64,000 bases of DNA from Streptomyces sp. Root431 (GCF_001426585.1 NZ_LMEI01000012.1:524056-588055), one strand, 5' to 3'; shown: positions 32,809 to 43,772, numbered from the stretch's first letter. The notes: generated by a model not told the origin, from the sequence alone. A program made the numbers and translations.

Positions 32809-35800
32809 TCAGTACAGACCCTTGAACCCGTTCCATCCGCTGGAGCCGATGACAGCCCGCGTGCCGTAGAGCCCGTTGCCGGTGCCCTTGTACGCGTACA
32901 GCCGGCCCGCCGTGTCACGGGCGACGAGATCCGCGCGGCCGTCGCCGGACAGGTCGCCGACGCCGACGAGGGAGGAGTAACCACCCCAGCCGCCACCGAC
33001 CTTCACCCGAGCGGTGACCCCGCCGGTCGCCGTGCCGTAGTACCGCCACAGCACGCCCGCAGCGTCCACTCCGAGCAGGTCACCCCGCCCGTCGCCGTTC
33101 AGGTCGCCCGCGCCGACGATCTTCTTGTACAGCTTCCAGTTGGAGCCGATCCGGACCCGAGCCTTCAGCCGGTGGTCGACCGTCCCGCCGTAGAAGTACA
33201 CGTCCCCGGTGGAGGCCTGACGTGCGATCAGGTCGGCGAACCCGTCGCCGTTCACGTCACCGGGGGACGTCATGACGTCGTACGCGCCCCAGCCCGTACC
33301 CACGAGGGTGTACGGCGAGGAGGCCGAGACCACCTTCCCGCAGCCCGGCCGGTACGCCCGCAGCTGGTCGCCCACGCGGGCGTACACGTCCGCGCACCGG
33401 TCGCCGTTCAGGTCGCCCGTCGGCACGAACACCGACGAGGTCGCGAACTTCGTCCCCGTACCGGCGATCCGCGCCGAGACCGCGCCCGTACCCGTACCCC
33501 GGTACATCGACACGAGCCCCGCCGTGTCCATCACCAGCAGGTCACCGAAGCCGTCGTCCCCGGCCAGGTCGCGCCGCACGGCGGCCCCGCCGGTCACGGA
33601 GAGGGTCCCGGACTGGACGAGGTCGGCGCCCTGGCCGTCGGCCGGCTTCACCGTCAGGGTCCAGGTGTGGGCACCGTTCGCGACGAACTTCCCGGCCGCG
33701 TCCTTCCCGTCCCAGACGGGCGTCACGACGCCACGGCCCTCACCGGTGAGGGTGCGGACGGTCACGCCCGTCGCCTTGCGCTTGAGCGCGAGAGACCACT
33801 TGCCGGGCTTGGACAGGTGCCAACGCGGCTTCCAGGAGGTGGACTTCAGGTTCACCGACGTCGGCACCGCCGAGTCGAGGGCCGTCACGCGGCTGGTGGC
33901 GCCACCGAGGCCGACGACATGGATCTTCTGCTGGGCGTCGACGTAGGCGACGCCCCCGCCGAAGCGGTCGATCGTCCAGTTCTGGCCGTTGTTGGTGACA
34001 CCGGGCGTGAGGGTTCCGATGGCGCGCACGACGGGCGTGCCGGAGCGGACGTCGATCACGCTCAGCGGGTCGCCGTCGTTGCCGTTGCCGTACTCGGTGT
34101 AGGCGATGAAGCCGTCACCCAGCGACGGCCGGGCGTACGGGGACACCTGGAATCGGACCGCCGCCTTCTTCTCCCGGTCGTACACGACGGTGGACGTGTT
34201 GTCCTGGCACCGGGCGTAGATCCACTTGCCGACGACCTCGAAGTCGAAGGTGCCACAGTTCGTCCCGAGGTCCACCGTCGCGACGGTGGCCCCGGTGCGC
34301 AGGTCGACCGCCGAGACGGTGTCGTTCTCCGTCGACGCGGTCCAGAGCCAGGTGCCCCACAGGGACTGGTTCCCGTTGCTGGAAACCGAGAGGACCTTGC
34401 CGGTCTCGATGTCCGCGACGACCGAACGGGTCGCGTAGTTCTCGGTGGCGAGGAAGTGCACGTAGCGGCCGGAAGCGCCGTAGAAGCGGGCGGGCCTGAG
34501 CCTGCGCGTGGTGTCCAGCGCGATCTTGCGAGTGGTCGCGCCCGGCGCGGCCGTCGTCACGTGCACCGTCGGGACGCACCAGCCGCAGGGCGCCTCCCCG
34601 CGGGACGGCGGAAGGTCGTCCGCCCCGAGCGTGACGAGGCGGCCGTCCCCGGTGTCCGCCCAACGGGCGCCGACGAACTCCGGGCCGGCCGGCGGGGCAC
34701 ACGGCGAGGTGCCGGCGGAGGTCACGGCACAGCTCCAGACGGAGGCGGCCGTGTGCGGCTCGGTGAGGGACACGTCGTATCCCCGGAGGCTGCGGTAGCC
34801 GTCCTCGTGCTCGGTCGTGACCCGGCCGTTCGCCACGGACAGGCCCGTCCGCCGGACCGGCTGGGGCGGGGTGCTCAGGACCTGGGCGGTGACGGGCACT
34901 GCGGCGGCGTCGGGGGTGACGCGTCGGACTCCCCAGTGGGTGGAGTCGGTGCCGCCCACGAAGTAGAGGGAGCCGTCCGTGCCGGTCTTGAGTTCGGAGT
35001 CCGCGGCGGCGGAGACGTTCAGGTCTCGGGTCGCGCCGCTGGTGAGCGAGGTGGCCTTGAGCCGGCGGGGCGCGTACCGGTCACCGTAGTGGCCGACGAT
35101 CCAGTCGCCGAGGAGAGCGAGACGGCCGTCGTCGGAGCCGGTGTTCGGCAGCTTGACGGTGGTGCCGGGACCCGCGGGAGTGGCACGGGGGACGACGTAC
35201 GCCTCCGCCGTGCTGTACTCGCTGTAGAGGGCGATGCGGTCGTCGCTGAGCGCGGCCTTCGGGTAGGCGGGGAGACCGGGCCCGGCCGGCAGCGGGACGA
35301 GCGTGGCGGTGGCGAAGTCGACGAGCCCGGCGGCCTGGCCGCCGGACGCCCGGGTGTAGTGGACGACGGCGCCGTCGGCGTCGAAGGCCAGGACCTCGGG
35401 GCGGCCGGTGATCCGCTCGGTCGTCGTGACGTCGGCGTCCGCCGGGGCACCCTCGCCGAGGCCCGGCAGATGGAGCGTCACGGCGCCGTCGGCGTCGGCG
35501 CTGTAGCTGAGCAGCCGGTCCGTGCCGAAGGCCCGCAGCCACGTGTGGCCCTCGGGACGCGTGCGGGTCAGGGTGGTGCCGGTGGTCCAGTCGTGGACCG
35601 TGGCTTCGTCGGCGTCGCCGTGGTAGCCGACGCAGCCGAACCGGTCGCCGTGGAAGGCCATCCTGTCGGTCGAGTCGCAGGCGCTGCGGAAGGCGACCCG
35701 CCCGTCCGCGAGGCTCTGCCAGCGCAGGCCCTTGGCGGGGTCGGTGGTCTGCAGACCGGTACCCGCGCCGAAGAGGTCCTGGGGTGGTGGGGTGACGCTC

Positions 35801-35928
35801 GGCGGCGCGGCGATCGTCACCTCGTACGGCGCGCCGGACGCCGCCGCGGCGGACGGTGCGACGGCCGCCAGGCCGGTGAAGCCAAGGGTGGCGCTCAGAG
35901 CGAGCGCGACGACTCTTCGTACGGACAA
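32809..35928 (-). CDS. Secreted beta-propeller/FG-GAP repeat protein
   Basis: A 1,039-residue exported protein. The signal peptide (VRRVVALALSATLGFTG, then VAPSAAAA) covers about 30 residues. Residues 60-720 look like WD/PQQ-type beta-propeller blades. A FlgD-like Ig domain (VVTPVWDGKDAAGKFVANG) follows near 790-850. The last 200 residues are four FG-GAP/VCBS repeats marked by GDLNGDRCADV, GDVNGDGFADL, GDLNGDGRGDLL and GDLSGDGRADLV, with Ca-binding Asp/Asn loops. It probably binds an extracellular ligand or surface. The TTG start at 35928 is chosen because GAGGGG lies 9 bases upstream and the signal peptide begins there. Confidence 0.82.
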   Translation of the reverse strand: MSVRRVVALALSATLGFTGLAAVAPSAAAASGAPYEVTIAAPPSVTPPPQDLFGAGTGLQTTDPAKGLRWQSLADGRVAFRSACDSTDRMAFHGDRFGCVGYHGDADEATVHDWTTGTTLTRTRPEGHTWLRAFGTDRLLSYSADADGAVTLHLPGLGEGAPADADVTTTERITGRPEVLAFDADGAVVHYTRASGGQAAGLVDFATATLVPLPAGPGLPAYPKAALSDDRIALYSEYSTAEAYVVPRATPAGPGTTVKLPNTGSDDGRLALLGDWIVGHYGDRYAPRRLKATSLTSGATRDLNVSAAADSELKTGTDGSLYFVGGTDSTHWGVRRVTPDAAAVPVTAQVLSTPPQPVRRTGLSVANGRVTTEHEDGYRSLRGYDVSLTEPHTAASVWSCAVTSAGTSPCAPPAGPEFVGARWADTGDGRLVTLGADDLPPSRGEAPCGWCVPTVHVTTAAPGATTRKIALDTTRRLRPARFYGASGRYVHFLATENYATRSVVADIETGKVLSVSSNGNQSLWGTWLWTASTENDTVSAVDLRTGATVATVDLGTNCGTFDFEVVGKWIYARCQDNTSTVVYDREKKAAVRFQVSPYARPSLGDGFIAYTEYGNGNDGDPLSVIDVRSGTPVVRAIGTLTPGVTNNGQNWTIDRFGGGVAYVDAQQKIHVVGLGGATSRVTALDSAVPTSVNLKSTSWKPRWHLSKPGKWSLALKRKATGVTVRTLTGEGRGVVTPVWDGKDAAGKFVANGAHTWTLTVKPADGQGADLVQSGTLSVTGGAAVRRDLAGDDGFGDLLVMDTAGLVSMYRGTGTGAVSARIAGTGTKFATSSVFVPTGDLNGDRCADVYARVGDQLRAYRPGCGKVVSASSPYTLVGTGWGAYDVMTSPGDVNGDGFADLIARQASTGDVYFYGGTVDHRLKARVRIGSNWKLYKKIVGAGDLNGDGRGDLLGVDAAGVLWRYYGTATGGVTARVKVGGGWGGYSSLVGVGDLSGDGRADLVARDTAGRLYAYKGTGNGLYGTRAVIGSSGWNGFKGLY

Positions 35929-36299
35929 GTCCTGTGTCCCCTCGTACGGATGTGAAGACGGGTACGACACGGGAGGGGCGGCGCGAAGGCGGGACGGGCA
36001 GGACGGCAGGAAGAAGCGGGCCGCACGGCCGGGGCCGGCGGGACCCCCCCTGTCGGCAGTCGGATCGTACATTCACGCGACACAGGAGTTCGGAAAGTTT
36101 CCTGGGGGCCACCCGTGAAGCCCTCTTCCCGGGCCTGGAGGCGGGCGCGCAGGGCCCCCCGCACCGGGGCCGTGTCCGGGGTCCGCGTCGCGTCCCAGCG
36201 GTCGCCCAGGGCCCGTACGGCGGATCCGCATACCGCCTCTGACCTGGGCTTTTAGCTCTTCTCCCCCTACTCTGGAGATCGATTCGGAGGGGGATCCCC
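35929..36299. other. 371 bp divergent intergenic region
   Basis: Between the FG-GAP gene (-) and a methyltransferase gene (+). A minus-strand TACGAT at 36069-36064 and a plus-strand TACTCT near 36,269 are candidate -10 boxes, but partner -35 boxes are poor. I see no RNA gene or clear repeat. Confidence 0.45.
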
Positions 36300-37043
36300 A
36301 TGGACCTGAACAACCGTGACATCCGCACCGTCGAGGACGTCCTGCGCCTGCTCGACGGACTCTTCGCACCCGGCGCCGACCGGTGGACGGAGGGCGGGGC
36401 CGGCTGGTGGGACGGCTTCTACGCGGACCGGGACAAGCCGGTGCCGTTCTTCGTCGCCAAGCCGGACGAGAACCTCGTTTCGTACGTCGAGCAGGGGCTG
36501 CTCCCGGTCGGCGGCAGGGCCCTCGACCTCGGCTGCGGGCCCGGGCGGAACGCCCTGTACCTCGCGTCGCTGGGCTTCGACGTGACCGCGGTCGACCTCT
36601 CGCCCACCGCCATCGCCTGGGCGGAGGAACGGGCCAGGGAAGCCGGCGCCGAGAACGTCGGGTTCGTGTGCGGCGACGCCTTCGGCAGCGCCGCCCTGGA
36701 GGGTCCGTACGACCTCGTCTACGACTCCGGCTGCTTCCACCACCTGCCCCCGCACCGCCGCGTCAGCTACCTCGCGCTCCTCGACCGTGTCCTCGCACCC
36801 GGCGGGCACTTCGCGCTCACCGCGTTCGCCGCCGGCGAGGGCGGCATGGGATCGGAGCTGCCGGACGCCGACTTCTACCGGCAGGGGAAGCTGGACGGCG
36901 GCCTCGCGTACACCGACACGGAACTGCGCGCGCTCTTCGCCGACCTGACGGAGATCGACGTCCGCCGCATGCGCGACGAACCCGCCACGTCGGCGGCCTT
37001 CGGCGAGTCCTTCCTCTGGACGGCCCTGTTCCGTCACCGCTGA
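36300..37043 (+). CDS. Class I SAM-dependent methyltransferase
   Basis: A 247-residue single-domain methyltransferase with motif I ALDLGCGPGRNALYLASLG near residue 75, the acidic motif DVTAVDLSP, and motif IV-like YDLVYDSGCFHHLPPHRR near 138. It resembles TehB/small-molecule methyltransferases of actinomycetes; the substrate is unknown. The ATG follows a strong GGAGGGGGAT site. It converges on the SRPBCC gene with only 9 bp between the stops, where CCGCTG-A-CAGCGG could form a small terminating stem. Confidence 0.83.
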   Translation: MDLNNRDIRTVEDVLRLLDGLFAPGADRWTEGGAGWWDGFYADRDKPVPFFVAKPDENLVSYVEQGLLPVGGRALDLGCGPGRNALYLASLGFDVTAVDLSPTAIAWAEERAREAGAENVGFVCGDAFGSAALEGPYDLVYDSGCFHHLPPHRRVSYLALLDRVLAPGGHFALTAFAAGEGGMGSELPDADFYRQGKLDGGLAYTDTELRALFADLTEIDVRRMRDEPATSAAFGESFLWTALFRHR

Positions 37044-37052
37044 CAGCGGCGA

Positions 37053-37523
37053 TCACATCGTCCGCACGTGCTCCGCCAGGCGGTCGTACTGCTCCCTGAC
37101 CCCCGCCTCCATGCCCGCCGCCAGCGCCTGGTCCCTGATCTCGTTCGACGGCCAGATCGACGTGCTGGTCAGGGCCGTGCCGCCGTCCGGGGTCGCGTCG
37201 AAGGTGAGGGTGACGCGGACCGGGCCGGCGTCCGGCATCTGCTCGAAGACCTCCGTGTAGTCGAGCCGCTCGGCCGGGACGATCTCCTCGTACGTGCCGG
37301 AGAAGACGATCTCCTGCCCGTCCGGGGCGGTCTGGCCCCAGCGCCAGGCCCCGCCCACCCGCAGGTCGACGTCGACGACCGTCGTCGTCAGCGCGGAGAC
37401 GCCGTACCACGCGCGTACGTGCTCGGGCCGCGTCCACGCCTCCCAGAGCAGGCCCGGCGGGGCGTCGAAGGTCCGGGTGATGACCAGTTCGCGGTCGGCG
37501 GGTGTCGTCAGCAGGGTGACCAT
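37053..37523 (-). CDS. SRPBCC/AHSA1-like START-domain protein
   Basis: A 156-residue helix-grip protein: LVITRTFDAPPGLLWEAWTR at the start, WRWGQTAPDGQEIVFSGTY in the middle and the long C-terminal helix NEIRDQALAAGMEAGVREQ. This is the AHSA1-type family found in polyketide cyclase-like and stress proteins, which bind hydrophobic ligands; the ligand here is unknown. ATG 37523 fits the domain boundary, and the open frame upstream runs through the tandem repeats. It converges with the methyltransferase gene. Confidence 0.83.
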   Translation of the reverse strand: MVTLLTTPADRELVITRTFDAPPGLLWEAWTRPEHVRAWYGVSALTTTVVDVDLRVGGAWRWGQTAPDGQEIVFSGTYEEIVPAERLDYTEVFEQMPDAGPVRVTLTFDATPDGGTALTSTSIWPSNEIRDQALAAGMEAGVREQYDRLAEHVRTM

Positions 37524-37591
37524 GGGCTCAGCCCTTCCACGATGGTCCTTCTGCGGTATCCCTTCCAGGATCGCCCCGGCTGTCCCCCACA

Positions 37592-37646
37592 GCCACTCCC
37601 GTGCCACTCCCGTGCCGCTCCCGCACCGCTGCCGTACCGCTGCCGT
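37592..37646. repeat. 11-bp tandem repeat, five copies
   Basis: Units GCCACTCCCGT, GCCACTCCCGT, GCCGCTCCCGC, ACCGCTGCCGT, ACCGCTGCCGT run without gaps from 37592 to 37646 in the divergent promoter region upstream of two genes. The period is about one helical turn. Confidence 0.85.
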
Positions 37647-37746
37647 AAAGGGAGTGAACACGTTCAACAGGTGAGCGCTAAAGTTCTGCCACGCGGCCGT
37701 CCCGATCACGTGCGACGCCGCCATCACAGACCTGTGGGGGGTCCCT

Positions 37747-39405
37747 TTGCCGCGCTCAACGCGCAGGCTTCCGCACGCCCTTGTGCGTGCGGCAGCCGTC
37801 TTCGCTCTCTCGGCGGCCGTCACCGTGCCCGCCGTCGTCCACGCCCCGGCCGCGCACGCGGACTGGACGGGCGCGTCCGGCATCACGCTGGACGACGGAC
37901 GCTACCGCCTGTCCCTGCCCACGAACGCGCTGTGGGTCAAGGTCAGCGTGCTGGCCTCCACCGCTCCGGACGCCGCCGTCCTCGCGTCCACGGAGGCGCT
38001 CACGGCGAGCTCCTACAACTGGATCACCGACGCGCCCTTCGCGCTCCCGGCGGGCACCGCCTTCGGCGACTACCCGGTCCGGGTCGACTACCGGCTGCCC
38101 GGCGAGACCACGAAGAAGTGGACGGGCGGCACGTACTCGTTCCGACCGCACATCGGTGTCTCCGAGATGTCCTGGAACCGCGCCACCACCAGCTACGACC
38201 AGCGCCAGGCCGTCCTCTCCGGGAAGACGACCCTCTGGAACCCGGCGACCGGCGACCGGACCGCCGCGCCCCAGGGCACGAAGGTGTCGCTCAAGATCAG
38301 CACGTACTCCGGCAACTACGGCACCATCACCACCACGGCCACCACTCGCGCGGACGGCACCTTCTCGGTGCCGGTCACCCCGAACGGCTCGGTGCAGAGC
38401 GGCACCGCGACCGTGGTCACCGCCGGCACCGTCAACGACCCGGACGCCGACGCCTACATCCCGTCCCTGGGCGTCGACCCGCTCGTCTACCGGATCAGCG
38501 CCAACGTGAACAAGTACCGCGTGCTCGCAGGTACGAACGTGCAGGTCACCGGGCATGTGCAGCGGTACACCCCGAGCGGCTGGAAGCCCTTCGCGGGCGC
38601 CCCCGTCGTCGGGACCGGCACGGAGCCGGGCTACAACGACACGACCGCGGTGAACGTCCTGGGCGGTGCCACCTCCTCCGCGACCGGCACCTTCTCCTTC
38701 GCCGCGAAGGCCCAGTACAGCACCGACTTCGTGTACACCTCGCTTCGGCCCTCGGTGTACATCCAGAACTCCCGCGCGTTCGACCGCAGCGACATCGTCG
38801 TCCCGCAGCAGTTCACGTTCTCCCCGTACGTGATCACCCTGGACGAGCACGGCACGGTCACCGCCACGGGCGGGTTCAACGGCTACTGCACCGTCACGCA
38901 GCCCGTACAGCTCCAGGCCTCCCTGGACGGCGGACGCACCTGGCGCGTCCTCCGCTCCGGCACGAACAACACGTACTGCGGCTACAAGTTCGTCGTCCAG
39001 GGCTACGCGAGCGCCCTCTACCGGGTCCACCACCCGGAGACGAACGAGTTCGTCGCCAAGGCCGGTCCGTCCCTGAAGCGGGCCCGCACGCCCAGCCGCT
39101 TCTCCGCCTTCACCATCAGCCCCACCCGGCCCGCGGTGAACGGCAAGATGACCGTCTCCGGCACCGTCCAGCGGAAGGTCGGCGGCCTCTGGAAGCCGCT
39201 CGCCGGGGCCAAGCTGACCCTGGTCTTCAAGCCCCGGAACGAGAGCCAGTGGTACTGGGTGACCAAGAGCATCACCACCGACAGCAGCGGCCGGTTCAGC
39301 TACCGCGCCACCGCCTACGAAGACGGCTCCTGGGCCGCGTACCTCAACACGACGGGGACCTACTTCTACAGCGAGACGAAGGCGGTCTACATCGATGCGC
39401 GCTGA
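37747..39405 (+). CDS. Secreted Ig-like beta-sandwich repeat protein A
   Basis: A 552-residue exported protein of unknown function. A twin-hydrophobic signal peptide (RLPHALVRAAAVFALSAAV, ending APAAHA) covers about 40 residues. The rest is beta-rich and made of repeated sandwich modules with the recurring form VTGHVQRYTPSGWKPFAGAPV, then ATGTFSFAAKAQYS, as in secreted Ig-like or carboxypeptidase-regulatory-like domains. The TTG start is supported by GGGGGG upstream and by the signal peptide beginning there. The next gene overlaps by 11 bp and encodes a related protein, so both belong to one operon and may form a surface complex. Confidence 0.72.
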   Translation: MPRSTRRLPHALVRAAAVFALSAAVTVPAVVHAPAAHADWTGASGITLDDGRYRLSLPTNALWVKVSVLASTAPDAAVLASTEALTASSYNWITDAPFALPAGTAFGDYPVRVDYRLPGETTKKWTGGTYSFRPHIGVSEMSWNRATTSYDQRQAVLSGKTTLWNPATGDRTAAPQGTKVSLKISTYSGNYGTITTTATTRADGTFSVPVTPNGSVQSGTATVVTAGTVNDPDADAYIPSLGVDPLVYRISANVNKYRVLAGTNVQVTGHVQRYTPSGWKPFAGAPVVGTGTEPGYNDTTAVNVLGGATSSATGTFSFAAKAQYSTDFVYTSLRPSVYIQNSRAFDRSDIVVPQQFTFSPYVITLDEHGTVTATGGFNGYCTVTQPVQLQASLDGGRTWRVLRSGTNNTYCGYKFVVQGYASALYRVHHPETNEFVAKAGPSLKRARTPSRFSAFTISPTRPAVNGKMTVSGTVQRKVGGLWKPLAGAKLTLVFKPRNESQWYWVTKSITTDSSGRFSYRATAYEDGSWAAYLNTTGTYFYSETKAVYIDAR

Positions 39406-41122
39406 CCTCCGCCCCTCCCGCTCCCTCACGGCGCGCCTCACGGCGCGCCTGACGGCCGGCCTGGCCGCCGCCGCCGCCCTCGCCGCAACGACCCTGGCCG
39501 TCACGGCCGGGCAGGCCTCGGCGGCCGACCCGCTCGTCGGCGTCGGCCGGGCCGTCACCGACGACGCCCAGCGCGGCATCTTCCAGGTGACCGCCTGGAC
39601 CGACGCCCCGCAGGCGAGGATCACCCGTGTCTCGGCCAAGGTCCGGCAGGGCGACACCGTCCTCGTCGACATCCCGACCCTTCCCGTGGTGCCCGACCCC
39701 TGGGACCCGTCGGTGGCCAACCTCTTCCGGCTGCCGGACACCGCCGTGCTGAAGCTCGTCGAGGACGGCGGCCGCATCCCGGCCCTCGGTACGTACGCCA
39801 TCGACGTCACCGCCACCGACTCCCTCGGCAACAAGGTGACCCGCACCGACGCCGGACAGCTCGACTTCCGGCTCCGCCCGGAACTCACCTTCGACCCCGG
39901 CAAGCCCACCTACGCCGACCGCAACGCCCGCCCCTCGGGCACCCTCGTCGGCATCCAGCCCGGCTCGGGGGACCGCGTTCCGCTGGTCGGCCGGCCGGTC
40001 TCCGTCGAGCGCCTGGCCCCCGTGAAGACCGCCGCGCAACAAGCGGTCACCGACGCGGCCGGCCGGTTCACGGCGGCGCCGTACCCGGTGCCCAGCGCGG
40101 ATCTCGAAGCCGGGACCAGGTTCCACGCGGCGTTCACCGACGACTCGGCCGAGGTCCACGGCACCGTGGAGGACTACCGCGATCTCTCCGTGTGGGTGCC
40201 GCGCAAGGTGGCCGTCACCGCCACCGCCGACAAGAAGCGGGCGCTCAGCGGGCAGACCGTCACCATCAGCGGCCGGATGACCGACCCGGCGGCGGCGAAC
40301 GCCCCGGTCGCGGACCACCCGGTCCGCGTGCGGCTCGGCGGCCCCTACGGAACGGGCCCGAACGCGACCGTCCGGACGAGTGCGGACGGCCGGTTCACCG
40401 CGCGGCTCGTCGCCGCCGCGGGCAGGTACTCGGGCGGCTGGACGGTCGAATCCTCCGACCGGTACGTGGACTTCCCGACGCGCTCCGGCGCGCTGGCCAT
40501 CCCCCTGGAATCCCGCACCGACCTGACCTCCATCCGCCTCTCCGCCGACGGCCGGGTCACGGTCTCCGGCACCTTCCGCGCCCGGTACGAGACCGACCCG
40601 TCCTTCCCGGCGGCGCAGTTCGTCCGGCTGGAGCAGCTCGTCGGCGGCGGCTGGAAGGCGATCGCCTGGGCGAGCGTGAACTCGGCCTACTACAACGACT
40701 TCACGCTCTCGGCGGCGAGCAAGGGCGGCTGGTTCCGCGTCCGGCACCTCACCACCGACGACTTCGCCGAGTCCGTCACCCCGTCGTTCCGGCTGACCCG
40801 GCTCGACACCCGGATCGTCTCCCTGAACGCCGGCCCCGAGCCGGTCGCCAAGGGCGGGTACGTGACGGTCACCGGCGGGCTCCAGCACTACGCGGACTTC
40901 AACTGGCGCGCGTACGCGAACGCCCCGGTCGTCCTGCAGTTCCAGCCGCGGGGCTCCACGGCCTGGAAGCAGATGGCGACCGGCCGCTCGAACGCGAGCG
41001 GCAACGTCTCCCTGAAGGCGAAGGTGACCGGGGACGGCACCTGGCGCATCCGCCACTACGGCGACGCCAAGCACTTCAACACCCCGGCCTCGGCCGGCGG
41101 TGACTACGTCGACATGCGCTGA
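39395..41122 (+). CDS. Secreted Ig-like beta-sandwich repeat protein B
   Basis: A 575-residue exported paralogue of the preceding protein. The signal peptide includes the small repeat LTARLTARLTAGLAAA and ends QASAAD near residue 43. Beta-sandwich modules follow, with lines such as VTISGRMTDPAAAN, VTVSGTFRARYETD and VTVTGGLQHYADFNWRAYA. The last module shares the phrase pattern VVLQFQPRGSTAWKQMA with gene A's LVFKPRNESQWYWV. No enzyme motif is visible; adhesion or cell-wall coating is a guess. The ATG lies inside the end of gene A, showing translational coupling, and the gene ends at a hairpin terminator. Confidence 0.72.
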   Translation: MRADLRPSRSLTARLTARLTAGLAAAAALAATTLAVTAGQASAADPLVGVGRAVTDDAQRGIFQVTAWTDAPQARITRVSAKVRQGDTVLVDIPTLPVVPDPWDPSVANLFRLPDTAVLKLVEDGGRIPALGTYAIDVTATDSLGNKVTRTDAGQLDFRLRPELTFDPGKPTYADRNARPSGTLVGIQPGSGDRVPLVGRPVSVERLAPVKTAAQQAVTDAAGRFTAAPYPVPSADLEAGTRFHAAFTDDSAEVHGTVEDYRDLSVWVPRKVAVTATADKKRALSGQTVTISGRMTDPAAANAPVADHPVRVRLGGPYGTGPNATVRTSADGRFTARLVAAAGRYSGGWTVESSDRYVDFPTRSGALAIPLESRTDLTSIRLSADGRVTVSGTFRARYETDPSFPAAQFVRLEQLVGGGWKAIAWASVNSAYYNDFTLSAASKGGWFRVRHLTTDDFAESVTPSFRLTRLDTRIVSLNAGPEPVAKGGYVTVTGGLQHYADFNWRAYANAPVVLQFQPRGSTAWKQMATGRSNASGNVSLKAKVTGDGTWRIRHYGDAKHFNTPASAGGDYVDMR

Positions 41123-41150
41123 CCGAGCGCACCACGGCACACCACAACGC

Positions 41151-41190
41151 CCGAGGGCGGCACCCCCCTGCTGGGGAGTGCCGCCCTCGG
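41151..41190. terminator. Bidirectional hairpin terminator
   Basis: Arms 41151-41168 and 41173-41190 pair over 18 bases with one mismatch around TGCT. It lies between the secreted gene B (+) and groEL (-). Confidence 0.87.
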
Positions 41191-41240
41191 TCGCGTTCAG
41201 CAGTACAGCGGTACTGCGATGAACCACCGATCCCGGAGGA

Positions 41241-42863
<1,623 letters not shown>

Positions 42864-42995
42864 GTGAAGTGGTCCTCCCGGACATGGGGTGGATAACGCT
42901 CCAGGACCGCGCCGACGCCCGCGACGGACGGCCTCCGGATGCTCCGCGTGGTTCCTTGCCCCACCCGGCCGGCGGCCTCGTCTGCCCGATCCTCG

Positions 42996-43039
42996 TAGCA
43001 CTCTCACCTTCCGAGTGCTAACGCCAATGATTAGCACTC
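42996..43039. promoter_or_regulatory. Extended CIRCE (HrcA operator) upstream of groEL
   Basis: TAGCACTC (42996-43003), nine bases, GAGTGCTAA (43013-43021), then another nine bases and TTAGCACTC (43031-43039). The first two half-sites form a classical CIRCE element with one end base changed. The third is an additional half-site at the same spacing. Confidence 0.92.
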
Positions 43040-43056
43040 GCCCTAGGAGAGTGCAA
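43028..43056 (-). promoter_or_regulatory. groEL promoter
   Basis: Minus-strand TTGCAC (43056-43051) and TAATCA (43033-43028) are separated by 17 bp. The -10 box is embedded in the third CIRCE half-site, so HrcA bound there would cover it. Confidence 0.7.
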
Positions 43057-43125
43057 GCGACTCTCGACTTTCGGGCACCTCTGGCGCCACCCCCGCAGCC
43101 GCCCCCGCACAGGTGTGGGAACGCG

Positions 43126-43163
43126 CGAGGGGCCCGCGTCCCCTCAGGGATGCGGGCCCCTCG
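43126..43163 (-). terminator. Terminator of the cold-shock gene
   Basis: Twelve-base perfect arms CGAGGGGCCCGC (43126-43137) and its complement (43152-43163). It lies 34 bp downstream of the cold-shock stop and upstream of the groEL promoter. Confidence 0.82.
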
Positions 43164-43196
43164 ACGGCGTTGCGTCGGTGGCCGATCGCGCCGCGC

Positions 43197-43400
43197 TCAG
43201 ACGGCGAGCTTGACCATGTCCGCCTGCGGACCCTTCTGGCCCTGCGAAATCTCGAACTCGACCCGCTGCCCCTCTTCGAGGCTGCGGTAGCCATCCATCT
43301 GGATCGCGCTGTAGTGGACGAAAACATCCGCACCACCGTCGACCGCGATGAAGCCGTAGCCCTTCTCCGCGTTGAACCACTTGACGGTGCCCTGAGCCAT
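43197..43400 (-). CDS. Cold-shock protein, CspA family
   Basis: A 67-residue single-stranded nucleic-acid-binding OB-fold protein with RNP1 KGYGFI and RNP2 DVFVHYSAI. It acts as an RNA chaperone and transcription antiterminator. The start after GGGGAG and the length match the SCOF-type Csp of streptomycetes. The leader of about 84 nt from the predicted promoter is typical for csp genes. It is a separate transcription unit between cysO and groEL. Confidence 0.96.
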   Translation of the reverse strand: MAQGTVKWFNAEKGYGFIAVDGGADVFVHYSAIQMDGYRSLEEGQRVEFEISQGQKGPQADMVKLAV

Positions 43401-43490
43401 GCCTAACTCCCCTATTACTGGCCCTTGCGCGGGAACCGCACTTCGCGGACCCGGGTCAGACCCTGCGCCGGAACGCGTCGACCGCCGCTG

Positions 43491-43518
43491 AATGTATCTG
43501 CCCAACTGCCCTCTGCAA
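43491..43518 (-). promoter_or_regulatory. Promoter of the cold-shock gene
   Basis: Minus-strand TTGCAG (43518-43513) and TACATT (43496-43491) separated by 16 bp, giving a leader of about 84 nt. Confidence 0.6.
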
Positions 43519-43732
43519 CAGGTCATTCGAGCGAGAATTCTGGGCACGGCGGAAAGGGGAATTAGGGAGAATCCCCGGAGTTCCGGGGCAAGTCGGGCCC
43601 GGCAAAACGCGCAGAACGTACACAACGCACACGCACTTTGGCTGCTTCCTGTCGCGCAGGGACGCATTCTCATATGCGTCCGGCATGAGCAGCGGAGGGG
43701 ACTTCCCCAACTCTACCCCGCTCAACCATGCA

Positions 43733-43772
43733 GAATTGCCCCCTCCGCTTTATGGAGCGGAAGGGGCAATTC
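43733..43772 (-). terminator. Second hairpin after cysO
   Basis: Arms 43733-43749 and 43756-43772 (GAATTGCCCC and inner TCCGCT) match at 16 of 17 positions around TTATGG. It lies 25 bp past the first terminator, so it may be a backup, or belong to the csp upstream region. Confidence 0.6.

Noticed and set aside
33172..35955. 927-codon plus-strand frame over the FG-GAP gene
   Set aside because: Shadow of the propeller gene; no motif.
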